Shown here: piece by piece, positions 1 to 11,032 of the stretch
Numbering within the stretch: position 1 is the first letter of the stretch
Layout: every line of letters begins with the position of its first letter
Source: Xylona heveae TC161
Taxonomy: Eukaryota > Ascomycota > Xylonomycetes > Xylonales > Xylonaceae
Reading direction: 5' to 3'
Length of the DNA stretch: 64,000 bases
Assembly (NCBI RefSeq): GCF_001619985.1
Contig: NW_017264201.1
Span: 930,001 to 994,000, forward strand
Made by a program: the position numbers and the translations under genes
The notes under the pieces: model-generated
Seen by the model: the letters and a program-made list of their open reading frames with translations, nothing else
What the model was told of the DNA's origin: nothing
Database searches by the model: none

Positions 1-125
1 CAGAGCCATGCGAAGTCAGCAACCCCTTGTGCGTAAAGAAGCCAGGAAGCTTGCGGCTTGGCAGATGGTGTACTTGATCGTCCAGACTTTGACCGCGCCG
101 TCCTCACTGGCGAACTATAGTTTAC
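1..125 (-). pseudogene. Orphan WD40-repeat-like fragment
   Basis: Read on the minus strand from about 118, the sequence encodes ASEDGAVKVWTIK, which fits the end of a WD40 blade (S-x-DGxVKVW). The frame continues for about 18 more residues and then stops. No start, exon chain or further blades are visible upstream (positions 126-512), so it looks like a decayed remnant, although a link to sequence outside the left edge cannot be excluded. WD40 arrays often form the C-terminal sensor of fungal STAND proteins, and the neighbour at 513-3238 has a STAND-type N-terminal domain, so a broken paralogue is a reasonable inference. The match is short, so confidence is modest. Confidence 0.4.
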
Positions 126-149
126 CTACCTGAGTATTCTTCTTGTTGG

Positions 150-480
150 TCCGCTAATACTCTCAGCAGCGGAAAGGCTACCATAGCAGCGGTGCGGGTC
201 GAGGTTCTAGAGAAGGAGCAAGGCACTTTAAGGCGGGTAAACTCGACTACAGAAAGTACACCACGACAACTACATGACCACATCGATTTAGGTTTTATCA
301 AAGATATACAAATAGTTAGAACGATTGAGTCTTGTGCTAAGGGAACATGGTAGGATACTCAAGCTATCTGAATGCTAGCTAGAGTGTGCCTTTTCTACAA
401 TGGCTTCCGCTTCCGCTTCTGCTACTGTTGTTTGGATTGTCGCTGCCGCTCAGATAATCGTTCACGGAGCCGAGTCATGA
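150..480 (-). repeat. Decayed duplicate of the region at 3756-4074
   Basis: Two anchors occur in the same order and spacing here and at 3756-4074: AGCGGAAAGGCTA at 168 and at 3774, and a stretch of about 60 bp ending in GAGTCATGA at 480 and at 4074. On the minus strand the second anchor encodes MTRLRERLSERQRQ here and MTRLRERLSERRRQ in the living gene. The copy here reaches a stop soon after and has no upstream coding partner. It is therefore a degenerate copy of the 3' end of the Cys-rich gene (3965-4822), now lying directly downstream of the ankyrin gene. Confidence 0.75.
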
Positions 481-512
481 TGATTGATGTAATCGAGATT
501 GAGCCGAATGAA

Positions 513-3238
513 TCAGATGTCAATGTCGAGGAGAAATGGAGAGTTCTCCTGACAATCTTCCCTCTCCATATCTAGCTTCTCTTCCATACTTAATTGGCAC
601 TGTATGCAAATGTCTTCGCATGCAAAGCCATGTGTCCATCTTTCACAATCTCTTTGCAACGCTCGCTCTTTCTCTGATTCTGGGTCATCAGGGCTGAACC
701 CGGCCTTTATCTTCTTGACGTGCTCTCTCCAGAGCTCATTCCATGGGTTACGAGACCAATACTGGGTATACGGAAACGACCCACATAGGCGGCAAGATCT
801 ATCGAAATCAAGAAAGACGAACTGGTCCTCATAGAGAGGAGTCTGGTCTTCGAAAAGTGCGATAAACGTTTTCGGTGTCCAGCCATCATCAAGCACCGCG
901 CATTCTTGTATCGCAAACTCCTCCAGATTGACGTTCAAGTATTCTAATAAAAACCGAAACCACCAGAAGCTTAGCTGTTCAGCCAGGGCTGCTCTTGCTA
1001 AAGTTCCTGGTTGTGTTGTCCATCTCTCTAGCTCGAAATTGTAAAAGGGTTTGGTGATAATAAAATGTATGTCCTTGATCTCTTCCAAAAATACTTTAAA
1101 ATTGCTAAAACCGTATTTTCTTACTTCACTTACGAATGTCTTGGTGCCGTCATCGTATTCAGTCCGGTCAAGACCTCCCCTTGCCACCTGATACATATCT
1201 GCTTTGAGAGATTCGTCATTGTAGTACTGACGAATCTCACGTACCAAATCAGGGAGGTCTACAAAGCCGAGGAGAAGAACTTGAACAATAAGATCCATCC
1301 AAGAAGGACCTTCATCCGAATGTTGGAGATTTCTAAGCAGCCAAGAGCAAGGCCGAGATGATCCGGCCTCGTTATGAGTAGAGGCACAAAATTCATTGGC
1401 GGTGAGGGTTTCTTCCAGTACAAGCATCGTTTGAAAGGTGGAAAATTTGCTTGTTGTAGGACAATCAATAAGTATTTGATTTCTTTCAAGCTCTGTCAGG
1501 GCGAGCAAAACCCTCCTCTGCATGTTGTAAGTCTCATAGTCGTTCTGGACCTGAAGTTTATTGAAACGGCAGAACATGTAAGGGTAAGATCTCTTATATC
1601 GAATACCTAGCGTCACACAGGGGAAAATTGCTGTCATTTCCCAGGGCATCCTGAAAGTGTGTCAGCCTAAGGATTGAAAGAATTAAATATATCTCGACTT
1701 ACAAGGCATGCTCCCCGGTTCTGGCTGTCCCATCTGCTCCGTGTTGCAAAAGAAGTCTTATTAACTCAGGATGAAGGTTTCCAGCTGCAATCTATGTATA
1801 CGTTAGCTTAGAGAGCATTGAAATATTTTTCTCTTCCTTACATGTAACAGCGTGTATCCGTCGGAGGACACGTCAAAGGGTGACGCAAGCCCCTGAGCAA
1901 ATAATCCCATTACCCCAGAAATATTTCCAGTCGCACATAAGGCAAATACAGGAGAGTTATCCGGAACAACCTTTGCGTTACGTATTAGCTATCCCGCTTT
2001 CCCTAATAGGCAGCTACTCTCAGAGAGGTTTCGGGTTTTCACATTGTACACCCGCAAAGCGGCTTTCCAGCCAGTGTAGCTTGATTTCGTAATGCTTGCA
2101 GTGAGCGCCGAGGTTATACCAAGCCAAGTCAGCCATGATGAAGGCATCAGTTGGAATGACGTTTCAAGAACAAATTCTTCGCCTTCATACAATCTTCCGT
2201 CCTTATTTGCAAAATGAGATTTCGCCTGTTTATACTTTTTTGATGAGAAATGCATGAACCCAAGTATTGTCCTCATGTTCCAAAAGTCTGCCCGACTCAG
2301 CGTTTCTCGTGCACGCATCCGTGCAACCGATGACCTCCCATAGTTGACTGATAGCGCATTCTCCATCATCGTACTGTTGTTGTTGTTGCTGACCGAGCCT
2401 TCGAAAGATGAAATCAGCAGGCAGTATAAAGGATTTTATTACTATGGATGGTTCACCTCCTGTGTTTTGTTCGAAGCTTGGGGCTCCTGAGCTCGTAGAG
2501 AGCGAGCTTGATATTTTCTGGCCACAACATTTCCCCCGATCAATATCTGGAGCCCTTTTGAGGAGATCCGAAGGACACGGAAGTAAATGATTGATCGCAT
2601 CCTTGCTACAATTGAGAGGCTCTGCTTCGTAAGTAGGATAGGAACAAACACTGATTGCATTTGTTAAATCCCGAACATGCATAGCAGCCAATTGTTGCAC
2701 GATTGTCTGCATCATTTCGACTTCCTGTAAACTGTTGGACAGAAATTTAACAGAATCAGAATGCATATCTGAAAGAGTGAGATCAAAATGCAGCGATCTC
2801 TCTTGGCGGAAATCACCATGGTGAGCGGTTAACGTACTTCACTGCCAAAAGCAAGGTACTTTTTGCTTGCTCTAGTTTGCTCTCCAGTTTCTCGAGTTTT
2901 CCCTCTCTCCTCGCTGCTTTGATTCTGGCCCGGATCCGCTGTACCCAATGCATGTCATCTACACCTCGTTCGAGGTCTTTGACCACGCTATCCAGAAAAT
3001 TGACAGCCCGCTCACATTCAGGTAGCGCAGTCAATAATGCCTGGTCATTATTGCAGATATTGCCGACAGCCTTGATTTTGATCAAGACAATTCGAATCAC
3101 AGTCAAAGCCGAATTGATTGTAGCCAAATCTTCAGGAACTTCATCCAGAGAACGAAGGAATTTCTGAATCTTGTCGACAGTTTCAATGAGCTGGACAGCG
3201 ACCCCAAAGCAACCAACAACACCTGTTGCAATGTCCAT
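513..3238 (-). CDS. STAND-type N-terminal domain protein with ankyrin repeats
   Basis: Spliced model on the minus strand: exons 3238-2860, 2768-2457, 2398-2043, 1970-1842, 1791-1703, 1650-513, giving 800 aa with consistent phases. The N-terminus (MDIATGVVGCFGVAVQLIETV, then an amphipathic helical region to about residue 126) matches the fungal N-terminal domain seen before NACHT or ankyrin modules. After it comes a helix-rich linker and, around residues 390-465, an ankyrin unit (SSDGYTLLH then IAAGNLHPELIRLLLQHGADG). There is no NACHT/P-loop. The C-terminal 378 residues are one long exon with scattered Cys residues (RLCG, CEDICIQCQ) and no family I recognise. The first intron is the least certain: donor GTACCT at 2859 keeps frame, while the better-looking GTACGT at 2837 does not. 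Known relatives are thought to act in self/non-self or stress recognition; the role here is inferred. Confidence 0.8.
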
Positions 3239-3443
3239 GACAAAGATCCCTGAAGAAATAGAAGATGTAAAGGAAGTTGAAAGAGTCAAAAGTTATGACA
3301 AAAGCGAGCTAGAATTGCTGCAGATTCATGGAAATGGTTAAATTTGCTTCGTAGCTCAACCACGGAAGGTAGAGAAGTGCGCATGTTCACAGCCCTGCTG
3401 CTGCACGTCTCAGCCTCGTTGCCTTACCCAAGCCATGGCCCTA

Positions 3444-3635
3444 TCAGAATTGAGAGCGGTCGAAGGCCGCTAAGCCTCTATCCTTTGCGACATCCATGTA
3501 TACCGGCTTGATATCCTCATTAACATTGGCTCCACTTGCGTACTTAGAGTGATCTGTTTGAGGGCAGTTGTTGAATATTCGAGCAAAATCGAGATACTTG
3601 AGATGTTTCTCTATTGACTCCGCTCCCTGCGACAT
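3444..3635 (-). CDS. Short upstream ORF, 63 aa, unknown
   Basis: An ATG-started frame begins MSQGAESIEKHLKYL and ends in DRSQF, 206 nt before the ATG of the ankyrin gene and on the same strand. Its composition looks protein-like, but there is no domain, no splice partner and no recognised homologue. It could be an upstream ORF in the leader of the ankyrin gene, a tiny gene, or chance. Confidence 0.2.
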   Translation of the reverse strand: MSQGAESIEKHLKYLDFARIFNNCPQTDHSKYASGANVNEDIKPVYMDVAKDRGLAAFDRSQF

Positions 3636-3755
3636 CTTTGTTTTTTAAATGAGCGTACTCCCTGTAGCTTAAGGATAAGTCTATTGCCTTGGGCACAATA
3701 TGTCGTTTGTATGCAATACTTTACGCTGTAATAGCTGAGGATTCTCGATGTCAGT

Positions 3756-4074
3756 CCATTAAAAAGTCTCTGTAGCGGAAAGGCTAATAATATAGCTGCC
3801 GCCCTGCCGCGCGGACCGAAGCCTTGGGCAAGACAAGCGAGAATTTTAGAGAAGTTCAGTCCACTAACCTACGGTAACAACGTCAACTCTTGTATTTAGG
3901 GTTGATATACAGAGTACTGGACCCATTTAGATTATGAATAATGTAAATAAAAAGAATCTAAATGCTAATTTCTCACTCCAGCTATCCTGCGCTTTTTCGG
4001 CATTGGCTTCTCCTGCTGCTGTGGTGTGTTTTGTCGCCGTCGCTCAGACAATCGTTCACGAAGCCGAGTCATGA
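3756..4074 (-). repeat. Parent copy of the 150-480 duplication
   Basis: Contains the intact 3' end of the Cys-rich gene and about 200 bp of its downstream flank. The anchors are 300 bp apart here and 312 bp apart in the other copy, so the duplication included non-coding flank and later diverged by substitutions and small indels. Confidence 0.7.
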
Positions 4075-4822
4075 TTCTGTTTGCTTCTTCCTCGATGATC
4101 TCTTCCAAGGCCTGATTTTCTTCCAGTTTCATCTCCTCTTCCTTTCTTGTATCTTGTTGTTTCGTCTTGCTCTCATTTATATCGTCGGTGTTTTCATGAC
4201 TGCATTCAGCGAATCGACTATTGTAGTCCGGGATGCCATCGAATTCGGTCTCAACCTCCTCCTCAAGAGGGGGCAAACGAGCCTGTTTCCAGAAAGTCTC
4301 AGGCAAATCCCGTCACTAGCTGCCCAGGAAATAACTTACTTGTGGCCACCTCTCGACGGTGACGAGCTGTCGGGTCGCGCTGTCGATGCTTAGCAGTGTC
4401 CGCATTACTGCCTGCTCCCAGTTGCCCCGGGAGAGATTTTGGCGACGATGGAACGCATTTATACGGAATGAAATGTCAGAGCACTCCTTCTGAAGAAGAG
4501 ATTTCCTATCTCTAATAGGCTTGGGGGCCGTTGCTACCTCATCACTGAGTCGAAGGAGTGAGGCAGCCCGTTCCCAAAACCTGGGATCAATCTATGATTA
4601 GTTAGCGGCGAAGCCATCAGGACGGGTTATCATGCTCACCGGGCGACACTCTTTTGATGACTTCGCGCAGGAGGTACACCGATTCTGGCCTACTGGCGAG
4701 GTACATTTCAGGCCAGGTGAAGTCGATTGTTCCTTCAGACACTGCTCACAGCAGGGGCGAGGGAGTGTGAGCCGTGGTGGATCCAGGGGCCGGACTTCAG
4801 GAGGAATCCAGCTGTTGACCAT
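3965..4822 (-). CDS. Small Cys-rich protein with charged coiled-coil tail, unknown function
   Basis: Spliced model on the minus strand: exons 4822-4640, 4591-4340, 4282-3965, giving 250 aa; introns of 48 and 57 nt with clear GTGAGC/GTAAGT donors. Residues 1-61 hold a Cys cluster (CCEQC, then a lone Cys, then CTSCAK and ECRP), the spacing of a small metal-binding or DNA-binding knuckle; it is not a standard Zn2Cys6 binuclear cluster. The middle exon is helical. The tail is strongly acidic (EEEMKLEENQ, EEIIEEEANR), then basic (MTRLRERLSERRRQ), and ends with a probable nuclear localisation patch (KPMPKKRR). This suggests a nuclear protein. It follows the ankyrin gene on the same strand, and its 3' end has a decayed duplicate at 150-480. 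I do not recognise a named family. Confidence 0.75.
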
Positions 4823-4892
4823 TTTATCTGCGATTACAGAAAAGCACGAGGAATAATAGAGGTACTTGCGTCTTGGAGAAGCTTTTGGCACA

Positions 4893-5249
4893 CTACCAAA
4901 TATCTCGGGGAATGGCAGATATGGGGAAATCTGCTGGGCAAGTAGACGTAAACAGTCCCTTAGACAAGCTATCACAAAATGAGTTGAAGTAGGAGGAGCA
5001 GGAGGCAAAGGCTTCTTTAATATAACAGAGCTGCTCAGAATTCTTGATTGCAGCAATTGTTCCAAACTCAAGGAAGAGTGAAGAATCCAATGACAAGATA
5101 AAGGAATCATCCAATCCAGCCATACTCTGTTCGATGCAAACAGCGCGAATCCCAGTCTCATCAAACGGCATCAAATGATCCAGCGCACCATAGCAGCGCC
5201 GCCGCTCAACTTTGAAGCAAAAGACTGAGCGGGCAGATGCCAGAATCAA
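4893..5249 (-). other. Orphan exon-like ORF upstream of the Cys-rich gene
   Basis: A minus-strand frame of about 118 codons contains a protein-like stretch (DETGIRAVCIEQSMAGLDD, then FLEFGTIAAIKN and YFNSFCDSLSKG). It lacks a convincing ATG at its 5' end. I could not join it in frame to the Cys-rich gene 70 bp downstream: the obvious donor after DIW creates a stop. It may be an exon of a separate short gene or a remnant. The frames upstream (5246-5440) are not clearly coding. Confidence 0.3.
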
Positions 5250-8200
5250 AGTGCATTTGAAGACAGTTCACCGAAGAAGAAATCATGATTGTGTAGAATG
5301 TACTTGGGTTTTCTCCCGTAACCACATAGGCATCTATAGAAATGAAATAGAAGGCCTAAGCAACACAAGGGACGCCAAATGGGCTCAATCAGCCAATTTT
5401 TAGTCAGAGGAACAAGCAAAAAATCAAATCTCATTCGCAACTGAACTTCATTTTGCCTTTCACATTAATCAGCTGAATGGAGTAACACAACTTAGCCTGG
5501 AGGGTAGCTGTTTGCTTGCGAAGGGCCGAAGAAGCGTAACTTATACATAGCGGTAAAATGGCCTCCTCGGTTGCGTTACTCTTGCAAAGTTATGGTTAAA
5601 GTCCTTCGCTAAATGGGGCCTGCCCTCGCTAGTTTATAGCGGAAGATCACTCTTAGAGGGAACCTTGAAAGGTGAAAATCCATGGAGTCGGCTTCAGCTA
5701 ATGATTTGAGAGAATGTATTGGTATATCTAAACAAGTTTATAGTGGCTATTTTATACATGTATTCTATATCGTTTTATCCATCAGGAGCAAAATCATCAC
5801 CAGCATTGATATCATGTGACGGGGGTGGCTAAGGGGCTGAGTTGCTGCGGCGAGGAGGCAAAGCCGATGTTGAGGGTGGTGAGAAGCGCTCAAACCGGAA
5901 ATGTACAATTACTCCGTATAGAAAAGTAGGATTCGATCAAGACTCGAATATTTGGAACATCGACATGTTCAAACCCTTCACCTTGAATGGAGTATACACT
6001 TGCTGATTCAGAATACCAATTGCACTGAATCATAAGCGATGGATCCTAGGGCATTTGCCATGTACTCCCAAAAGTGCCCATCAGGGGATCATTCTGTGTG
6101 ACATAAGATGCAACAGTGTCTAATTAAGATGCATCTCTAGAGGGCGGTGTGGTCAGACACAAATGATACAACATGCCGTTTCTTTTTGGCTCCCTGGTTC
6201 GTGGAGTGGTGATACACATTATATACTCCGGTAGACCAAATGCACGGAGCAATTGCCGATCTGTAACCCCCCTGCTCCGTTGGCTTCATCTGCCACTGCT
6301 TCAATGCCTTCGGTACCTCTGTAGAGGATCAATGAACTATTACCTTGCTGGTGGGTTCAGGGCCATTGGCGGTGGTACAGTGCTCTCCATGCCATACGAA
6401 TCATGATTGCTGACATGCTTTGCATGTAGAACTTCACCCTGGATTATACTTTACGGTGCTGCAGTGACACTCATGCAAGCCATATACCGGCTTCTCGTTC
6501 GGCCGCAACGATGCAGGGGCCAAAAAGACGAACCGAACAAATTGTGAAAGGTCACATTGGTTAGACCTCCAGTTCCGCTCGACAATTTTGCTGCGCATTT
6601 TTCAATCAGATATAGCCAGTAGCTGGCGATGAACAGTCTAAGACCCGAGATTTTCCCAACGGCGTCTTGAATCGATTCGAACGCTTTGACCAGATATATC
6701 CATCATTGCGGATGATCGACTCTCATACCCCCATTATCTCGACGATGGCGATCAGCCTCGCTCGGGTCGGGCCTGAGCCACCCGCTTACACTTACCTTGC
6801 CCTGTTCCCCAAAATTCATGGTACAGGGGATCAGCTTTTGTATCTCTGTTGTGGTTCCCCATCATCCCGTGTCGCATTCGACGTGCATCTTACATGGATG
6901 TTGATTACCATGGTACGCATACAGCGTTCCATGGATCTTTGCAGTCGCTCATGGGGTTACGGGCATGTGCACGAGATACAGACATGATGAAGAGAATTGA
7001 AGCAGAAGGACTCGTGGTAATTTACCAGGTGCTGCTACTGCAATTCTATCGCAAGTCGTGCTCCTACATCTCTTGCGCTCGGCCCGCAGAGAAAAGCGTC
7101 GCTCAATGCATGTGGCGGGGCTCTTTTCATCATGAGCTCTGCAGCTAGATTTACTGTGCAGGAGAAGACCATGTCTGACCGACCAACTGGCCGACTTCGC
7201 TGCTCCCTCTCTCCTTTTCGCTTTTTGGCTCAAAGGAAAAGAAACATCCAAATTTTGACTCTTCCCTCCTGCATAACGCGTCTGGATCACTTCCTTGGGC
7301 TGGCTATCAATCTTGTGGCCTGACTTACTTGCTTCGGGTCTTTGGATGTGCTGGCGCATCATCATCGCTCTGCCCTTTTTCCCGGCGGCGCATTTAACGC
7401 GTGTGGATGCGGCAGTTTTGAGAGAGCGACGAGAAAAGATTACAGAAAGGGGGGAAGAAAGAGCCAGACGCTGAGCCGATGCGCCATCCGCGTTGCCCAT
7501 AAATCGGCTGGCCCTCCTCTTGTTCGTCCAGTACTGTTTCTACTTTGCTGATATTTCGTCGTACGTCTCAGGTGGAGACACCGTCAGACGCTCATCATCC
7601 CTTGCGTCCGCACATGGGACGAGCTTTTCCTTTTACTCTCCCCGCACATTTTATCCAACCACTTGAATAGGCTTTCCCCTCCAGCCTCTCCGTCCAGCCG
7701 CCGCTGTCGAGACCTCTTTTTGGTGCAGCCCATTCAGAGACATTGCCAATTGAGAAGCTCGAGTTCGCGATGCAGCATGCTCCATGAGGTCGTCGGCGGT
7801 TCTCTGTGCCTCAATGCCTTTCCCTCGTTGGCTCCGTCTAAATATACTGTACACTTTCCATCCGCTGTATCCGCAGGAGGTAAAAATACTCTTTGACAAA
7901 TAGGTATCGGTGCATTGATCTCCTGCAACCTCTTTCCTCTTCCATTTCTCTTTTCTTTAGTTTTTCTCTCCCCATTCTTCGGTCTTCGTTCCAGATACCT
8001 GCGTTCGTACAACCTCAGTCTCTTCAGAGTCTTTTGCCGCTTGTCGTCTGTGCGGATACCATCGGCCAACCATTTCTGAAGATTACATGTTCAGGTGGTG
8101 TTGTGATCTCGGCGATTTGGGCTACTGAGACCTGACTATGTGCGAACATTTGCGTTATTCATTGATACACTTTTCGTAAAAATCGTCATACATGTCTAAT

Positions 8201-8515
8201 CCCTTGTTCATGCCTTGATTTACTTATTCACTCTCCTGCGCATCTTGCATCGCTGTCAAGCTGCAGCCTCACATCCTTAGCGGGATTGCCCCATTCACTG
8301 GTCGCCTTAGACGAGCATAAGAGATGGGTGACTAACTTCACTCTTGCTTCAGTAACTTCAAACAGTAAAGAACTCCAGTTACCGTTGCAACGGCTGTCCA
8401 GAAACCCTATCGCGAGATTCTGAACGAGTGGGAGATCCAAATTACGCTGTTACAAGAACGTATTCTGTAGGACAGACAGTCCCAGTTTGGAGAGAGAAGG
8501 TGGACGGTAGACATC
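5250..8515. other. Gene-poor stretch and promoter of the 8516 gene
   Basis: Several ORFs of 60-183 codons occur on both strands, the longest at 6949-7500 on the minus strand, but none has recognisable domains, codon bias or splice partners. From about 7900 the plus strand becomes pyrimidine-rich, as is typical of fungal promoters and leaders, so the last 600 bp probably serve the gene starting at 8516. I see no RNA gene or element. Confidence 0.5.
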
Positions 8516-11032
8516 ATGGAGGATCCTATATCTTCACTTTCAGCGACCCAGCTACATTACAATATGGATGAGATGGGTGGGTCTTTGGACAGGCAACGCC
8601 GGACGAAAGCTTCTCGACCGTTGTCCGAAATTTCCTTTTCCTCGATTGACAAGTCCTTGGGGAAACCTACTCACGCCATGGGTTATCCAGGCGAACGGCC
8701 CCGGAGTCCAACCTTTGAACTTGCCTATTTTCTTCGCCACACTGGTCCTCCTGCAAGCACTCAGACTCACTCGCAGCCCCATTCTCATCCGACGCATTCC
8801 AAGTCGGCGTTTCGATTTTTGAAGCCACATCGATCAGTCTCAAAGAAAAGTCATGCGCATGCGAAGGATATCTCATCATCACAGAGGTTGCCTGATTCTG
8901 TTATTATGAAGAAGTCTGCTCAGGGTAAGAATTTGGCAGCGTCCGGAAAATAAAAGAAAATAATGGAGCTAATCCAAGCACGTTTAGGTAAACGATATTT
9001 GGCTATCAAAGCACCTGGCTTTGACGAGTACAATCTTGGGGATGACAGCTCATCTCTCAATAGCTCACCGATGACGAATAGGACGGGTGACGCAGATGTT
9101 CGTTTTTTCGAGAAGCACTCGACAGGTCCAAATACTGTTGCAAGCACGGTAGCGGGTAGGAGCCGTGGTACATCGCGTTCCAGCCAGGCCTCACATCCGT
9201 TCAAACCTCCGCCTCTTCCTCTTAGCTGGAAAGATGCATCAGAGAATCTTGGACGCGAAGCATTGGATATATATCTTCCGTATATCAATCATGCACTGGA
9301 GAACAGCAAGCTGGCGCGGTATGCGAGCTCCTCAAACTCGACCGCATCTGCCAATGGACAGCCGCTGCAGCAAGTAGAAGAGGAGCCAAAGCAGCCTACT
9401 CCGAAGAAAGCGACACGAGGTGTTACCAGCCCATTATCCGGCGCAAGCAGTATTCACCACTCCGGAAGTATTTACGCTGCTTGGGACCCATCTACCCCAG
9501 GAATAGCATCACCGATTGCTACTGGTCCACCCTCTCGAGTGTCGAGCATCCAGAGGAAGAATCTCCATCCCTCAGACAGTGCCATTACTCTTTCCTGCAC
9601 AACCTCACCTCATTCAGGTACAGAAAAACGTCGCTCCACGGACCGTGCATCAATGCAGTCAGCTATTGGCTCCGTGGCGGAAACAGTGTACTCTGATGCA
9701 TCGAGCGGAGTTGTTATGAACGCTTTGCGAGCCGACATGCACCGGCCAGCTGGAGTTGTCGGGCAGTACACAAATATTGGATACAAACCTCCTCGACCTG
9801 GTCCAGCGCCGACAAGAGCCCTTCCTTCTCTGCCCGAGAATCATCATGGCCGCATCCGCTACATTAACACTGCGCGAAAGGCCGCCAGCCAAGGTGCAAG
9901 AAGCCTTCAAAGCTTGCGCTCGTCGTCCGCGTCCCTGGAAGATGCTACGGCTCGACTCAACATTCGAGAATCCATGACTTCAAACCGGCCAGGCGGTGTA
10001 ATTCGACATGATCCACTGCGATCCGAGAGCCAGCCTCAACTACCAACCTATCGAAGTACTTCCGACGGTGCATTAGCTTCAGGAAAGCACACGAGAATTG
10101 ATACTTCTGGAAGAGAACGGGCTTCTGAGAGTGCTCAAAGGGCTAGAAAAGGCCGCGAGGATTCCGTACGTGCTCGAAAATTACGTGATCTCGAAGCTGC
10201 TCGGGCTTCATTAGAAAGGAGAGGGGTTGAGGTCAATTTTGACCCCACCATGGCCAAGATGCTCTGCGACAGATCAGAGCCAATAACAGCGTTTTTCCCT
10301 CTCCCAAAGAGTGCGTTTTCGGATAGCAGGACAAGCCGAAGTTCAGGGTTTTCTGGTGTGAGCCAAGGCTCCAGCAGTCTCAGTTCAATGGGACGGCAGC
10401 TCAAGGACGCTCAGCGACACCTTAATACATTTTCTCCAATCATGCAAGTCATTGATCAAGTTCCCACAACACAATACGATACTAGCAATAGGCTTGAAGC
10501 CGTTTCCCAGAAATCCGTCGATGCGGTCGGTCCAATTGAACCTGAGCAATCCATTAACCCGACCATTATCACCACAATCTCTCAATCACCAGAGGCTAAT
10601 TCCAATCCCACTTCTCCAACTCACATTCAATCAGCGGCCGGATCCGCAGACCACGATCAGGCAAATCACCCAGCCCAAACCCATCTTGAGCCAGTATTGT
10701 TAACATCACTTGCCACAACCTCATCCTCATCGTCACCATCCAGCAATCGGACCGTCAAAGGCCCAGGTTCCGACAAGGCCAGATCAACCGGATCCGGTCG
10801 CTCATCACTTACCTCGTCGACTGATCTGGAGCTAAAGATGGAGGCGCGACTCAATGCCATGGAGAGGAAGAATGCCATTCTTGAAGCCGCGCTCCTCGCT
10901 GTCCTGCAGACTTCCAGCAACCTCGGCGGGACCGGACCTGCTTCTTCTTCGACTGGGACTCGATCTAGTGGTATGAGCGCAACTTCTTCTCGTTCCCTCG
11001 AAGCAGCAATTGCCGCCTCGAGAATGCAATGA
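8516..11032 (+). CDS. Large Ser-rich fungal protein with C-terminal coiled coil, unknown function
   Basis: Two exons, 8516-8924 and 8988-11032, separated by a 63 nt intron (GTAAGA...TTTAG) that falls inside a Gly codon; the product is 817 aa. Most of it is low complexity and rich in Ser, Thr, Pro and Arg, with repeated RSSS/TSSS patches as in disordered phosphoprotein scaffolds. A short ordered segment right after the junction (KRYLAIKAPGFDEYNLGDDSS) looks like a conserved motif. Residues about 425-445 (REDSVRARKLRDLEAARASL) are charged and helical. A C-terminal helix (ELKMEARLNAMERKNAILEA) should form a coiled coil. No enzyme signature or signal peptide is visible. The first ATG follows a stop-rich leader, so the start is reasonable. 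A scaffold or polarity/septation role would only be a guess. Confidence 0.85.

Noticed and set aside
2769-2837. Frameshift in the ankyrin gene between the N-terminal domain and the linker
   Set aside because: Using the donor GTACCT at 2859 instead of GTACGT at 2837 restores the frame, and all later junctions then fit, so the gene is probably intact.
6949-7500. 183-codon minus-strand frame
   Set aside because: No recognisable domain, no splice partners, and it overlaps promoter-like DNA of the gene at 8516.
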